Assembly: GCA_016794365.1 (NCBI GenBank)
Contig: JAEUKB010000097.1
Coordinates: 62,001 to 126,000 of the forward strand
DNA: 64,000 nucleotides
Source: Myxococcales bacterium
GTDB lineage: Bacteria; Myxococcota_A; Polyangia; Palsa-1104; JAEUJZ01
Direction: 5' to 3'
Shown piece after piece: positions 41,572 through 50,277 of the stretch (its first letter is position 1; every line of letters starts with the position of its first letter). Below the pieces are notes generated by a model that was not told where the DNA came from, ran no database searches, and saw only the letters and a list, made by a program, of their open reading frames with translations. The position numbers were made by a program, and so were the translations under genes.

Positions 41572-41619
41572 TGCGGAATCAGCGGAAGAAAGCCGTGCGG
41601 AATCAGCGGAAGAACGCCG
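41572..41619. repeat. 24-bp tandem duplication over a stop codon
   Basis: Two copies of a 24-base unit beginning TGCGGAATCAGCGGAAGAA (one mismatch). The second copy includes the TGA stop and last codons of the M1 aminopeptidase, so the gene's 3' terminus has been duplicated into the spacer. Confidence 0.9.
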
Positions 41620-44377
41620 TGATGCTGGCCGCTTGCGCTTTTTCAAACGCAGCGCACTGATTGATCCGCTCGATGGTCTGTTTCAGGATGCGTGGTCCGC
41701 CGGTGTACTTGGTTGATCGGCTTCCTAAGAACGACTCTGCTTCTGCGCGCTCTGCTTCACTACACAGACCTCCAGCCATCGCTGACAGCCGCGCGCCCGC
41801 ATCTTTGGGGAGCTTGGCAACCAGCTCATCGAAGTGCGCTTTCACAAAGTCAAACGGCAGCCGTCGCGTCTTGGCATAGCCGATCGGTCCCCACAGAAGC
41901 GGCATCGCTTCGCTGATCGCAAGATCTCCCTTCAGGACCAGATCGATTCCTTTTTGTGCCAGCTGCGGATTCCGAAAGCTCCCGAGCGCCCCGAGCAGCA
42001 GCGTCCGCTGGTTGCGATCCGGCTCTGCTTTGGCCGCTTGCAAAAGCGCATCAAACAGCGTCGCGTCTCCGTGCTCTGAAGCCACAGCCAGCGCTAAACG
42101 AACTGTCTCTGGATCGACAGCGCTGCGATTCCCAAGCCACTTCCGACACAGCGCTGTCGCTTCCTCGATAAGCGCTCTGTCTGCACCTTCCCCACCTACC
42201 AAGCGAACCAGCACACTCCGTAGCAGCCGGACGTTGTCATCTTCCTTCGGCTTTGCGACCAGACCCAGCTCTTTTTGCTTGCGTCCAAATGTCGCAACAA
42301 TGTGCTTTTGATAGGCCAATTGTTGCGCTTCTGGCAACACTCGTTCTAGCCCTGCAAACACCCCAGCGGCGATGCCAACGACATGGCGACTTTCATCACT
42401 TGCCGCCGCTGTGGCCAGTGAAAGGACCGACTCCGCAGGAACCCGACCGACCCGCAAAAGGGCTGCTTGATCGCCGATCAGCGCAACGCGCTCTGTCTCT
42501 GAAAGCGCACGCTGTCCGGTTCCCTTTGCGACCCCTTTTCCACTCCCTTTGGTTGGGAATGCGCGCTCTGTCAGTGCGGACAGAAGCTGCGGAGAATACT
42601 GCACCCGGTAGTAACCAAGCGCATCCGCATTCACCACAACATAGTCAGGACAAGCAACCTTCGGAAGCGTCCACTGTGCCTGTTTTCCGTCGAGAATTTT
42701 ACAGATCCGCTGCTCGTTTCCTTTTTCGGAATAGCGCAGACAGACCGGCACTTGGTAGATCTCTTGCGACTCTGCAACCGTTCCCAGCGGCAGATAGCGA
42801 GTCTGCGCAAGGCTCAGCGTAGCGACTCCTTTGTCACAGGCCAGCGATGCAGAGACCAGCGGCAGACCCGGCTGATCCAAAAAGCTCTGGATCGCGGGTG
42901 CAAGCTGACTGCTCTTCCGCTTCAGCTCTTCCGCTTCCGCAGGAGTCTTGGCTTTCGTCGCTGCGTCCGCCAGCTCTTGGGTCCAGGCACCGATCAGATC
43001 CTGCGCGTTGCCATTGCGATGCGCGTGATCTCGCATGTAGCGAGACAGTCCAGAGATGAACAGAGACTCTCCCATCCAGCTCTCAAACATCTCCAGCACA
43101 GAGCCACCTTTGGCGTACGTGATGCCATCAAAGGCGTTGACGATGTCATCGGAAGACTCGATCGGTTGACGGATCTTCCGCGCCGAAAGCAAGCTGTCTG
43201 CATTCATCGCATTTTGGCGTCGCTGCACGCGGTTCTGTTCTTCGCGCCACTTCGGCTCAAAGCGACCGATGATCTTGGATTCCAAAAACGTCGCCAGAGA
43301 CTCGTTCAGCCACAGCTCATCCCAAAACGACAGCGTGACCAAGTTTCCGGCCCACTGATGTCCCAGTTCATGTGCGGCCACCGTCGAAAAGATCTGTCGT
43401 CCGCGAACCGTCTCTTCTTCCGGCTTGATCTGGATCAACCACTGTCCGTAGGTGATAAGACCCGGATGTTCCATCGCGCCGCGCTGACCGGGAACCGCGA
43501 TCTGATCGAGCTTGTCGTACGGATACGGAATCCCAAAGTAGTCTTCCAGCAGCGAAAGGAGCGTTCCCGAGACCTTCGCCGCATAGGCCGCTTCCTTTTC
43601 ATGTCCGCGCAGCGTCACGATGCGAATCGGCGTGTTCTTTTTCCCTGCACTTCCGGCATCAACCAGACCGAACGGACCGACGGCAAACGTCAGCAGATAG
43701 GAAGGCAGTGGCGGCGTCTCTTTGAACACCACCTTCTTCATTCCGTTTGCTTCTTCTTGCTGCGAAACCATCGGTGCATTGGTCAGCGCGACCTGTTCTT
43801 TGGGAACATGCATCGTCACTTGCCATGGCACTTTGAAGCCAGGCTCATCGAAGCAAGGAAACGCGCGTCGCGCATCGATCGGCTCAAAGTGACTGTAGAT
43901 GTAGAAGTCACTGCCATCGCGCTCTCGATAGATGCTGCTTCCTTCGGCGAGCGGCAGCTTTCCTTTGAAGCGCAGCGTCAGCTTGGCACTTCCTTTGGGA
44001 AGTGGCTTTGCAAAACGCAGCGCCACCAGATCTTTTCCGACCAGCTCGACACGCGGACTCTGCGCGGTGGATCCGATGGTTAGTGTGGTCTGTTCGATCG
44101 AGATCTCGCGCCCGGCATGCAGCCAAATCACATCACTCGCTTCTTCGATCTGGACGGCAACCTCGACCTGACCTTGATACACGTCATCGCTTGGACGCAG
44201 GCTTAGATCCAGTGCATAGCGCTGCGGAATCACCGTGCGCGGCAGCCGCAGCGTCGGCGAAGGAGCCGCAGGTCCAGATACCGCAGCCGGACTCGGAGCC
44301 GCAGCGAAAGCGGGAGACAACAGCGCAGACCACATCATGACCGATGCAGACCACAGAACGTGGCGACAAGACTTCAT
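41603..44377 (-). CDS. Exported M1-family zinc aminopeptidase
   Basis: A 924-residue aminopeptidase with a signal peptide (SASVMMWSALLSPAFAAAP) and a Pro-rich spacer. The M1 exopeptidase motif is GAMEHPG (about residue 300) instead of the usual GAMEN. The zinc site HELGHQWAGN starts at His336 and the third ligand is in WLNESLATFLE. The C-terminal ERAP1-like helical domain occupies about 560-900. It removes N-terminal residues from peptides in the periplasm or outside the cell. AAGGAG lies 8 bases before the ATG. One copy of the 27-bp palindrome lies 77 bases upstream. The stop is inside a 24-bp tandem duplication. Confidence 0.93.
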   Translation of the reverse strand: MKSCRHVLWSASVMMWSALLSPAFAAAPSPAAVSGPAAPSPTLRLPRTVIPQRYALDLSLRPSDDVYQGQVEVAVQIEEASDVIWLHAGREISIEQTTLTIGSTAQSPRVELVGKDLVALRFAKPLPKGSAKLTLRFKGKLPLAEGSSIYRERDGSDFYIYSHFEPIDARRAFPCFDEPGFKVPWQVTMHVPKEQVALTNAPMVSQQEEANGMKKVVFKETPPLPSYLLTFAVGPFGLVDAGSAGKKNTPIRIVTLRGHEKEAAYAAKVSGTLLSLLEDYFGIPYPYDKLDQIAVPGQRGAMEHPGLITYGQWLIQIKPEEETVRGRQIFSTVAAHELGHQWAGNLVTLSFWDELWLNESLATFLESKIIGRFEPKWREEQNRVQRRQNAMNADSLLSARKIRQPIESSDDIVNAFDGITYAKGGSVLEMFESWMGESLFISGLSRYMRDHAHRNGNAQDLIGAWTQELADAATKAKTPAEAEELKRKSSQLAPAIQSFLDQPGLPLVSASLACDKGVATLSLAQTRYLPLGTVAESQEIYQVPVCLRYSEKGNEQRICKILDGKQAQWTLPKVACPDYVVVNADALGYYRVQYSPQLLSALTERAFPTKGSGKGVAKGTGQRALSETERVALIGDQAALLRVGRVPAESVLSLATAAASDESRHVVGIAAGVFAGLERVLPEAQQLAYQKHIVATFGRKQKELGLVAKPKEDDNVRLLRSVLVRLVGGEGADRALIEEATALCRKWLGNRSAVDPETVRLALAVASEHGDATLFDALLQAAKAEPDRNQRTLLLGALGSFRNPQLAQKGIDLVLKGDLAISEAMPLLWGPIGYAKTRRLPFDFVKAHFDELVAKLPKDAGARLSAMAGGLCSEAERAEAESFLGSRSTKYTGGPRILKQTIERINQCAAFEKAQAASITAFFR

Positions 44378-44453
44378 CCATTCTCCTTGTTGGTAGGTGT
44401 AAGCGTTCTATCGGACAGGGTTTGGGAATCGTGACAGCGTCTCTGGGATGCCA

Positions 44454-44480
44454 ATATGAGGCATTTTATATGTCTCTTAT
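44454..44480. promoter_or_regulatory. 27-bp AT-rich palindrome, copy 3 (candidate operator)
   Basis: The left half ATATGAGGCA and right half TGTCTCTTAT flank a TTTTATA spacer, matching ATATKAGKCA-N7-TGMCTMATAT. It overlaps the response-regulator stop codon (44477-44479) and sits 77 bases upstream of the aminopeptidase start, in the promoter position for that gene. Confidence 0.6.
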
Positions 44481-45220
44481 TGTGTGGTTCGTGACGGTCC
44501 ATCTTTGTCGGGACTTAGCTCACGCAGACGGTAGCCAACCCCGCGCTCTGTCTCGACCAGATCGGCGGGGGCACCCGCTTGACCGAGCTTGCGACGCAGC
44601 GCTTTGACGTGCGCATCGACGGTGCGATCGGTCACTGCGTAGCTTTCCCCAAAGATCCGATCAAGGAGCTGCTGGCGCGTAAACACCCGCTCTGGTGCAG
44701 CATGAAGGACTTTGAGAAGCTCGAACTCCGTTCGCGTCAGATCGATCTGCTTGCCTTCATAGAGCGCGCGTCGGGTGTCGCCATCGATCACAAGACCAGG
44801 ACGCACCGAACGGGGACCGCTTGGAATCGGCGCAGCCGGGCTGGGAACCGCTGACCAAGACGGAACGCTCCGTCGCAGCACCGCACGAATCCTCGCCACC
44901 ACTTCACGCGGCGAAAACGGCTTGAGCACATAGTCATCCGCGCCACCTTCCAGACCCGCGACGCGATCCGCTTCTTCATCACGGCTCGTCAAGATGATCA
45001 CCGGCATGCGCTGCGGAGCCGCTCTCAGCTTCGACAGCAGATCAAATCCCGAGCCATCTGGCAGCATCAGATCGAGCACCACCAGATCACAGTCCGAAAG
45101 CAGTGCATCCGCCGCGTGCAGCGTCTTCGCATGCGACACCGCAAAGCCATCTCGGCGCAGCGCAAACAGCAGCGACTCTGCGATGGCACTCTCGTCTTCG
45201 ACGATCAGGACTTTGGTCAC
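44477..45220 (-). CDS. OmpR/PhoB-family response regulator (orphan)
   Basis: A 247-residue two-component regulator. The receiver domain (1-118) has the acidic pair in VEDESAIAE, phospho-acceptor Asp in LVVLDLMLPDG (about residue 50), Thr in IILTSRDEEA and Lys in DDYVLKPF. A Pro/Ser linker leads to an OmpR-type winged helix (about 150-235; LTRTEFELLKVL, RTVDAHVKALRRKL, VETERGVGYRL). No histidine kinase gene is nearby. The start is a GTG, with TACACT ending 6 bases upstream and no Shine-Dalgarno. The start at GTG is well supported because the receiver begins MTKVLIVEDE. Confidence 0.93.
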   Translation of the reverse strand: MTKVLIVEDESAIAESLLFALRRDGFAVSHAKTLHAADALLSDCDLVVLDLMLPDGSGFDLLSKLRAAPQRMPVIILTSRDEEADRVAGLEGGADDYVLKPFSPREVVARIRAVLRRSVPSWSAVPSPAAPIPSGPRSVRPGLVIDGDTRRALYEGKQIDLTRTEFELLKVLHAAPERVFTRQQLLDRIFGESYAVTDRTVDAHVKALRRKLGQAGAPADLVETERGVGYRLRELSPDKDGPSRTTQ

Positions 45221-45251
45221 AGCCGCAGTGTACGCAAAATTGTCCGGCTTC

Positions 45252-45265
45252 GCCCCTTTCGGGGC
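45252..45265 (-). terminator. GC-rich tetraloop hairpin after the beta-propeller lipoprotein
   Basis: GCCCC-TTTC-GGGGC; on the minus strand the loop is GAAA, a stable GNRA tetraloop. It lies about 90 bases past the stop of the minus-strand lipoprotein gene and just upstream of the response regulator. A short T-run (AATTTT) follows after 10 bases on that strand. Confidence 0.45.
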
Positions 45266-45354
45266 AGCTACCGGGTGAAGCAGGATGTCAGGGAAGTGGC
45301 GGGAACGTGGCAGGAAGGACGACGCTCAGAGCAGCCAAGCGTCCGTCGCAAGGA

Positions 45355-46926
45355 CTACGGGTAGTGATAGATCGCGCCGCTCGATCCGACCGCGTAGATG
45401 TCGTTGGCACCCGAGCCCCAGATTCCGTAGTAGTACGGCTGGCTGCTCGTGGACATCCGCTGCCAGGTCTGGCCGCTGTCCTTGGTGTAGTAGATCGTGA
45501 TACCCGTCGAGACATAGACATCGTTGGCACCCGAGCCCCACACGTCGTAGATGGTGTAGGTGGTGTCCGGGAAGTTCAGCTTGTTCCAGGTCGTTCCGTC
45601 GGTGCTGCGCAGGACCGTGCCCGTCGCGCCAACCGCGTAGTAGTCATTCGCAGCGACGCCACGGATGCCGTACAGGCTATTGGTGGTGTTGGTCTGCGCC
45701 TTGACCCAGGTTACACCGCTGTCCGTCGAGCGCAGGATCGTTCCGCTGTCACCGACGACAAACACGTTGTTCGCAGCAGAGCCCCAGACGGTGCGCAGGA
45801 TGTTGGTCGTGCCCGAGGTCTGGATCATCCAGGTTGCGCCAGTCGTCGTCGAGCGAGCAATCGTGCCGTTGCCGCCCACGACGTAGATGTCACTGGCCGC
45901 GCTGCCCCAGATGCCGTACAGCGTCTGCGAGGCCGGGCTGGCCAGCACCGTCCAGTTGCCACCCGAGTTGGTGGTCTGCACCACCGTACCGCTCGTGCCG
46001 ACGATGAACACGTTGTTGGCCGCCGGACCCCAGACCGCCTGACGCGTCGCAGCCGGACCACCGATCGTGCTGGTGGTGACCCAGGTCTTGCCGCCGTCCG
46101 TCGAGCGATACGCCATCGACGCAGCACCAACCGCCCACACATCGTTGGCACCCGAGCCCCAGACATCGTTAAAGGTCGAAGTGCCAGCGCTCGCCGGGGT
46201 GAACTTCTTCGAGCAGAAGCCGCCCGTCACGCAGGCCATGCCGTTGCCGCAGCTCGTGTCCACCGCCGCGTTGGTCCAGGCCGTGCGCGACAGTGTCGTG
46301 TCACACTTTTGGCAGGTTCCGTAGGTCGCATCCGGGTTGGTCGAGTTGGGCGTCCGCAGCGAGCCACCGATGTAGCAGCCATCCGCGCACGTTCCCGCCA
46401 CGCAGATCATCGTGCTGCTGCCCGAGCACAGCGCGCCCGCCTTCATGCACTTGCCGCCGCAAGCCGTGTCGCCATTGCAGGTCAGCGTCAGGTCCAGGTT
46501 GCCCGTGACCTTGTTGCCATCGGTGTCATAGAACTCGGCAACGAACGAGCGCTGCTGCTGCTGATCAAAGCCGATCGCCTGCGCCTGATGCAGCTGATCC
46601 CAGGTCAGATCGAGCGAGTATGCACCGCCCGCACCCGCCACAAACGCGCCGTACTTGACTGAGCCATCGGTGCTGTTGAGCTGTCCGCCCAGCAGCTTCT
46701 GGAGTCCATCTGTGTGGGTCACGACAGCGGTCACACGCACCGTGCCGCCCTGCGTCAAGCTGTTGACGTTGGTCCCCAGGCTCAGGATCTTGAGCGCACC
46801 TTGCGCCAGATCCGGGGTCGGAGTTGACGACATGTCCACCGTCGTGTTCGAGCCCGGCTGACAGCCGTAACCTGCCGCGAGCAAAAGTGGAAGCGCAACC
46901 ATCATCCCAGCAAGCGTTCTCTTCAT
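45355..46926 (-). CDS. Exported beta-propeller lipoprotein with YCF48/BNR-type repeats
   Basis: A 523-residue lipoprotein with LAAGYGC lipobox, an acidic Thr/Pro linker, a small beta domain (about 50-130), a Cys-rich linker (CNGDTACGGKC ... CVAGTC), and then seven to eight repeats of about 42 residues. Each repeat follows the pattern VWGSGANDVWAVG..G...RSTDGG.TW, the bladed propeller of YCF48/photosynthesis-stability-like and BNR-type proteins. Start: the ATG at 46926; the frame opens 12 codons earlier. The repeats make the DNA internally repetitive. Such proteins are abundant on myxobacterial surfaces; the ligand is unknown. Confidence 0.85.
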   Translation of the reverse strand: MKRTLAGMMVALPLLLAAGYGCQPGSNTTVDMSSTPTPDLAQGALKILSLGTNVNSLTQGGTVRVTAVVTHTDGLQKLLGGQLNSTDGSVKYGAFVAGAGGAYSLDLTWDQLHQAQAIGFDQQQQRSFVAEFYDTDGNKVTGNLDLTLTCNGDTACGGKCMKAGALCSGSSTMICVAGTCADGCYIGGSLRTPNSTNPDATYGTCQKCDTTLSRTAWTNAAVDTSCGNGMACVTGGFCSKKFTPASAGTSTFNDVWGSGANDVWAVGAASMAYRSTDGGKTWVTTSTIGGPAATRQAVWGPAANNVFIVGTSGTVVQTTNSGGNWTVLASPASQTLYGIWGSAASDIYVVGGNGTIARSTTTGATWMIQTSGTTNILRTVWGSAANNVFVVGDSGTILRSTDSGVTWVKAQTNTTNSLYGIRGVAANDYYAVGATGTVLRSTDGTTWNKLNFPDTTYTIYDVWGSGANDVYVSTGITIYYTKDSGQTWQRMSTSSQPYYYGIWGSGANDIYAVGSSGAIYHYP

Positions 46927-47175
46927 CGTTAAGTCCCCCCAATTCAATTGGTTAGCGGGCATCGTATCACGCGAAAATTAGGCTTTTCCGACGAGAAATT
47001 GCTTTCGTGTAAGCACGCGCAACTGCTGACGTTTTCGCAGGCAAGCGCGCTCGCCCACCGCAGTAAGCGAGGAATCGCGTTCACGGATGTCGGACAAAGA
47101 AACGGACGAAGGGAAAAGATAACGAACGGATGGAAACGATAGCAGACGATGTCTGTTTCAGCGGACAGAGACTGG

Positions 47176-48915
47176 CTATACGGTCAAGCGCGCCGCACCG
47201 CTCGTCACGGAAAACGCTGGATCGAGCGTCACATCCACACACGTCACCGCCGGAGTCTCGATCGCCTTGCGCAGCGTCGGCAAAAGCTCCGCCGGGTCTT
47301 CGACGTGGAAACCAACGCCGCCAAACGCCTCGATGACTTTGTCGTAGCGCGTCGGAGCCAGCTTGGTCGCAGGCGAGCGCTCTTCCCCAAACAGCATCAC
47401 CTGCGGACCGCGAATCTGACCCCAGGCCGCATCGTTACCGACGACTACGGTGACGTGCATTCCGAAGCGCACACAGGTCTCGAAGTCGAAGCCGTTCAGA
47501 CCGAAGCTGCCATCGCCCGACAGCACCACCACGCGCTTTTGATGGGTTGGATCCAGCGCTTTGGCCGCCAGTGCAAACGGAGCGCCGACGCCCAAGCAGC
47601 CGAGCGGTCCCGGATCGAGCCACTGACCTGGACCTCCGAGCGGCAGCACCTTGGCCGCCATCGCCACCACGTCGCCACCGTCACCGATGATGATCGCATT
47701 GTCGTGCAGCCGACCCGTTCCCAGCGGTCCCGCACCAAGCGCTTCACCGAGCGCCGCCGCAAGCTGATAGTGGTTGATCGGCTGCGTCGTGCTTTGCATG
47801 TACGGAACCAGTCGCTGATACTGCTTGGTTTCGTCGTCGCGTAGCTCGCTGCGCCAACCGGACAGACGATCTCGCAGCGCCTGCGCTTTGTTTCCTACCG
47901 CGTCAGTGATCTGCTGAAGCACCAGCCCCGAGTGACCGGCCAGCGCCAGATCGGTTGCGCGGTTTTTGCCAAGCTGGGTGTAGTCGCGATCGATCTGGAT
48001 GATCTTGGCGCTCGGATGAAAGCCCGCGCCGAAGCCAACGCGAAAATCGAGCGGCGTTCCCAAGATCAGCACCAGATCGGTCCCACGCAGCGCTCGCTTG
48101 CGCGCCAGGCTGTAGACGTTCGGATGATCGGCGGGAAGCACGCCTCGGCCCATTCCGTTCATCATCACCGGAATGCCGAGCGATTCCGTCAGACGCTGAA
48201 GCTCTGCCGACGCACTGTCCCAAAACACCTGCGAGCCCGCAAAGATCATCGGTCGCTCGGCACGCAGCAGCAGCTCGACGAGCTGATCAACCTGCGCGGG
48301 ATCGGCCTGCGTCCTGGGCCACTTCGGCAGCGGCGGCGGAACGATCAGCTCGATGTCATCGACCTGCGCCATCAGCACGTCGAAGGGAAGCTCTAGAAAC
48401 ACGGGGCCCGGAACTCCGCCCGTCGCAATGCGAATCGCGGTCTGGATGTATTCGCGCAGTCGCTTGGGATCGTTTACCGTCGCACACCACTTGGTAATCG
48501 AGCGCATGAGCGGAATCTGTTCCATCTCTTGCAGCGCGCCACGTCCGACGGAACGAACCTCGGCAGCACCACCCAGCACAACCAGCGGAGACTGCGCTTG
48601 AAACGCATTGGCAATGCCGGTTACTGCGTCGGTGACTCCCGGTCCGGCAGTGACCAGCGCCACGCCCGGTCCGCGTGTCATCCTCGCGTAGCCATCGCCC
48701 GCGTGTGCAGCCGCTTGTTCGTGACGAGTATCGATGAGCCGAATCCCGTACCGAAGACAGCCGTCATAGATCGGTGCGATGTGGCCACCACACAGCGTGA
48801 AGATGTCCCGAACGCCATGTCGGTACAGCTCTTCCGCAACCAAATGTCCGCCGATGTTTGCTCCCATAGATGCCGACGCTAGCTTAGCGAGCAGCTCCGG
48901 GTCAATCGCACACAC
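47176..48915 (-). CDS. Thiamine pyrophosphate-dependent enzyme (acetolactate synthase-like)
   Basis: A 579-residue TPP enzyme. Start is GTG at 48915 or the ATG at 48867 (residue 17). The N-terminal pyrimidine-binding domain contains the catalytic glutamate in DTRHEQAAAHAGDGYAR. The middle domain has RPMIFAGSQVFW and FDLVLILGTPLDFR-like segments (here LVLILGTPLDFR). The C-terminal domain binds TPP through VVVLSGDGSFGLNGFDFETC. It resembles acetolactate synthase large subunits and 2-hydroxyacyl-CoA lyases. The lack of a small subunit gene nearby argues against a biosynthetic AHAS; reaction unassigned. Confidence 0.88.
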   Translation of the reverse strand: MCAIDPELLAKLASASMGANIGGHLVAEELYRHGVRDIFTLCGGHIAPIYDGCLRYGIRLIDTRHEQAAAHAGDGYARMTRGPGVALVTAGPGVTDAVTGIANAFQAQSPLVVLGGAAEVRSVGRGALQEMEQIPLMRSITKWCATVNDPKRLREYIQTAIRIATGGVPGPVFLELPFDVLMAQVDDIELIVPPPLPKWPRTQADPAQVDQLVELLLRAERPMIFAGSQVFWDSASAELQRLTESLGIPVMMNGMGRGVLPADHPNVYSLARKRALRGTDLVLILGTPLDFRVGFGAGFHPSAKIIQIDRDYTQLGKNRATDLALAGHSGLVLQQITDAVGNKAQALRDRLSGWRSELRDDETKQYQRLVPYMQSTTQPINHYQLAAALGEALGAGPLGTGRLHDNAIIIGDGGDVVAMAAKVLPLGGPGQWLDPGPLGCLGVGAPFALAAKALDPTHQKRVVVLSGDGSFGLNGFDFETCVRFGMHVTVVVGNDAAWGQIRGPQVMLFGEERSPATKLAPTRYDKVIEAFGGVGFHVEDPAELLPTLRKAIETPAVTCVDVTLDPAFSVTSGAARLTV

Positions 48916-48992
48916 GGTGGCTCGGAGCCAGATCGCATCAGACCCACAGGCTCGGATACAATGTGCTGCGCTTCATCCAAGGAGTTTCGTCG

Positions 48993-49514
48993 ATGTCTGT
49001 ACGTACTGCTTCCGCTGCGACTGCACTGCTTGGCCTGTTCGCATCTTTATCGCTATGTCTTGCGCAAACCAAGAGCTATCAACTGGAAGGAAACGCGCTG
49101 GTTCTTCCGTCGCCGATTGTGTTTGAAACGGGAACCGACAAGCTCGCTTCGGCATCGGAGCCAAGCCTCCAGCACGTCAAGTCCTACCTGGAAGACAAGA
49201 GCTACATTTCCCGACTGAGGATTGAAGCACATACGGATTCCCAAGGCAGCGATGCCGCGAATCAGAAGCTGACCGAAAAGCGCGCTCTCGCCGTCGGACG
49301 CTGGCTGGTTTCCAAGGGAATCGACTGTAAGCGGCTTATCGCGGTCGGATTTGGGGAAACCAAGCCGATTGCCAGCAATGACACGCCGGAAGGACGCGCG
49401 CAGAACCGACGGGTTTCGTTTGTGAACACAGAGCTACGAGGACGCGCGATTGGATCGATGCCTGTCGATGGGGGCGGACAAGTTGCCGGGGATCTGTGTG
49501 CGAGCAGTCCGTAA
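48993..49514 (+). CDS. Exported OmpA-family peptidoglycan-binding protein
   Basis: A 173-residue protein: signal peptide (ATALLGLFASLSLCLAQ) followed almost directly by an OmpA C-terminal domain (about 45-145). The domain has SPIVFETGTDKL, LRIEAHTDSQGSDAANQKLTEKRA (in parts: IEAHTDSQG and LTEKRA) and GFGETKPIASNDTPEGRAQNRRV, where the Asp and Arg that hold diaminopimelate are kept. It likely tethers something to peptidoglycan or acts alone in the periplasm. AAGGAG lies 8 bases before the ATG, so the frame start at 48963 is not used. A TACAAT -10-like box is at 48957-48962. Confidence 0.88.
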   Translation: MSVRTASAATALLGLFASLSLCLAQTKSYQLEGNALVLPSPIVFETGTDKLASASEPSLQHVKSYLEDKSYISRLRIEAHTDSQGSDAANQKLTEKRALAVGRWLVSKGIDCKRLIAVGFGETKPIASNDTPEGRAQNRRVSFVNTELRGRAIGSMPVDGGGQVAGDLCASSP

Positions 49515-49539
49515 GACCCGCGCAGAAACGGACGGTTAA

Positions 49540-49661
49540 GAACACTTCACAAAACCGTCATGAGGAACCCCGAGTGCCAAGAGAAGGCCCGGAGCGTACG
49601 CAAGTACGTGAGGACCGACGATGCAGCAGCCAGGGTCCGCAATCGGTTTTGTGAGGTGTTC
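49540..49661. repeat. 122-bp inverted-repeat element with internal GNRA hairpin
   Basis: The 18-base arms GAACACTTCACAAAACCG (49540-49557) and the complement at 49644-49661 pair with one T/C difference (a G-U pair in RNA). The 86-base centre contains CGTAC-GCAA-GTACG (49595-49608), a hairpin with a GCAA tetraloop, and GGACC/GGTCC (49612-49616 with 49634-49638). It fills the gap between two convergent genes and its right arm ends on the first base of the other gene's stop codon. A structured RNA, bidirectional terminator or small non-autonomous mobile element are all possible. Confidence 0.65.
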
Positions 49662-50008
49662 TAGAACAGCTTGTGAACCAGCCAGGTGATGCCGCTGTTC
49701 AAAATCGCGGTCATCAGCGATCCCACCAGCGCGGAGACAAAGCCTTCGATCTTGACTCCGTCGATGAACTTGTCCGTCAGCATAAACAGCCAGGCGCGAA
49801 TCACCAGCAGGAACAGCCCAAGCGATGCAATCACCAGCGGCAGCGTCAAAAACGCCAGCAGCTTAAACAACAGTCCGTCGAGCACCGCGAAGATGATCGC
49901 AAAACCGACTGCGCTGCGGAAGGAACGGACCTCGATACCGGGCACCATCTTCGCCGTCAGCATGAAGGCCAGCGCATAGAGCACAAACGAGAGCAGAAGC
50001 GACATCAT
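49661..50008 (-). CDS. Phage-holin-4-superfamily small membrane protein
   Basis: A 115-residue protein of four transmembrane helices (LLLSFVLYALAFMLTAKMV; AVGFAIIFAVLDGLLFKLL; FLTLPLVIASLGLFLLVI; then the C-terminal hairpin). The pattern with DGLLFKLLAFLTLPL and NSGITWLV matches the Phage_holin_4_2/YvlD group, which despite the name are chromosomal proteins of unknown role linked to envelope stress. Two ATGs (50008, 50005) follow an AGAGGT site; the longer frame to 50212 has no membrane character and is not used. The stop codon begins at the end of the inverted-repeat element. Confidence 0.85.
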   Translation of the reverse strand: MMSLLLSFVLYALAFMLTAKMVPGIEVRSFRSAVGFAIIFAVLDGLLFKLLAFLTLPLVIASLGLFLLVIRAWLFMLTDKFIDGVKIEGFVSALVGSLMTAILNSGITWLVHKLF

Positions 50009-50212
50009 CGGGACGACCTCTTGGCGCAATCCAGCGCGCCATATCGACATCTTGCACCAAGAAGCGCGGCGGCGCACGTCCCAGCCCATTGCGAAGGCTC
50101 GCGCAGCAGTGAAGTCCGTCCGCGCAGCAGAGAAATCCTTCCGCGCAAAACGAACGGAACAGAAACCAGTGCGCTCTACAGGAATTTCCAGCGTCCTTCG
50201 TTCCGCAGCCAA

Positions 50213-50239
50213 ATATTAGTCATATATTATGCCTAATAT
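50213..50239. promoter_or_regulatory. 27-bp AT-rich palindrome, copy 4 (candidate operator)
   Basis: The left half ATATTAGTCA and right half TGCCTAATAT are nearly perfect complements (one mismatch) around an ATATATTA-type centre. This is the most symmetric of the four copies. It lies 38 bases upstream of the cysteine-cluster protein gene, where an operator would overlap the promoter. Confidence 0.65.
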
Positions 50240-50277
50240 TTGCAGGCTATTCCCAAGCGGTTTCGGCGTGTTACGAT

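Noticed and set aside
49661..50212. Holin-like gene as a phage remnant
   Set aside because: The family name is historical; the protein is a typical chromosomal YvlD-type membrane protein and no other phage genes are near.
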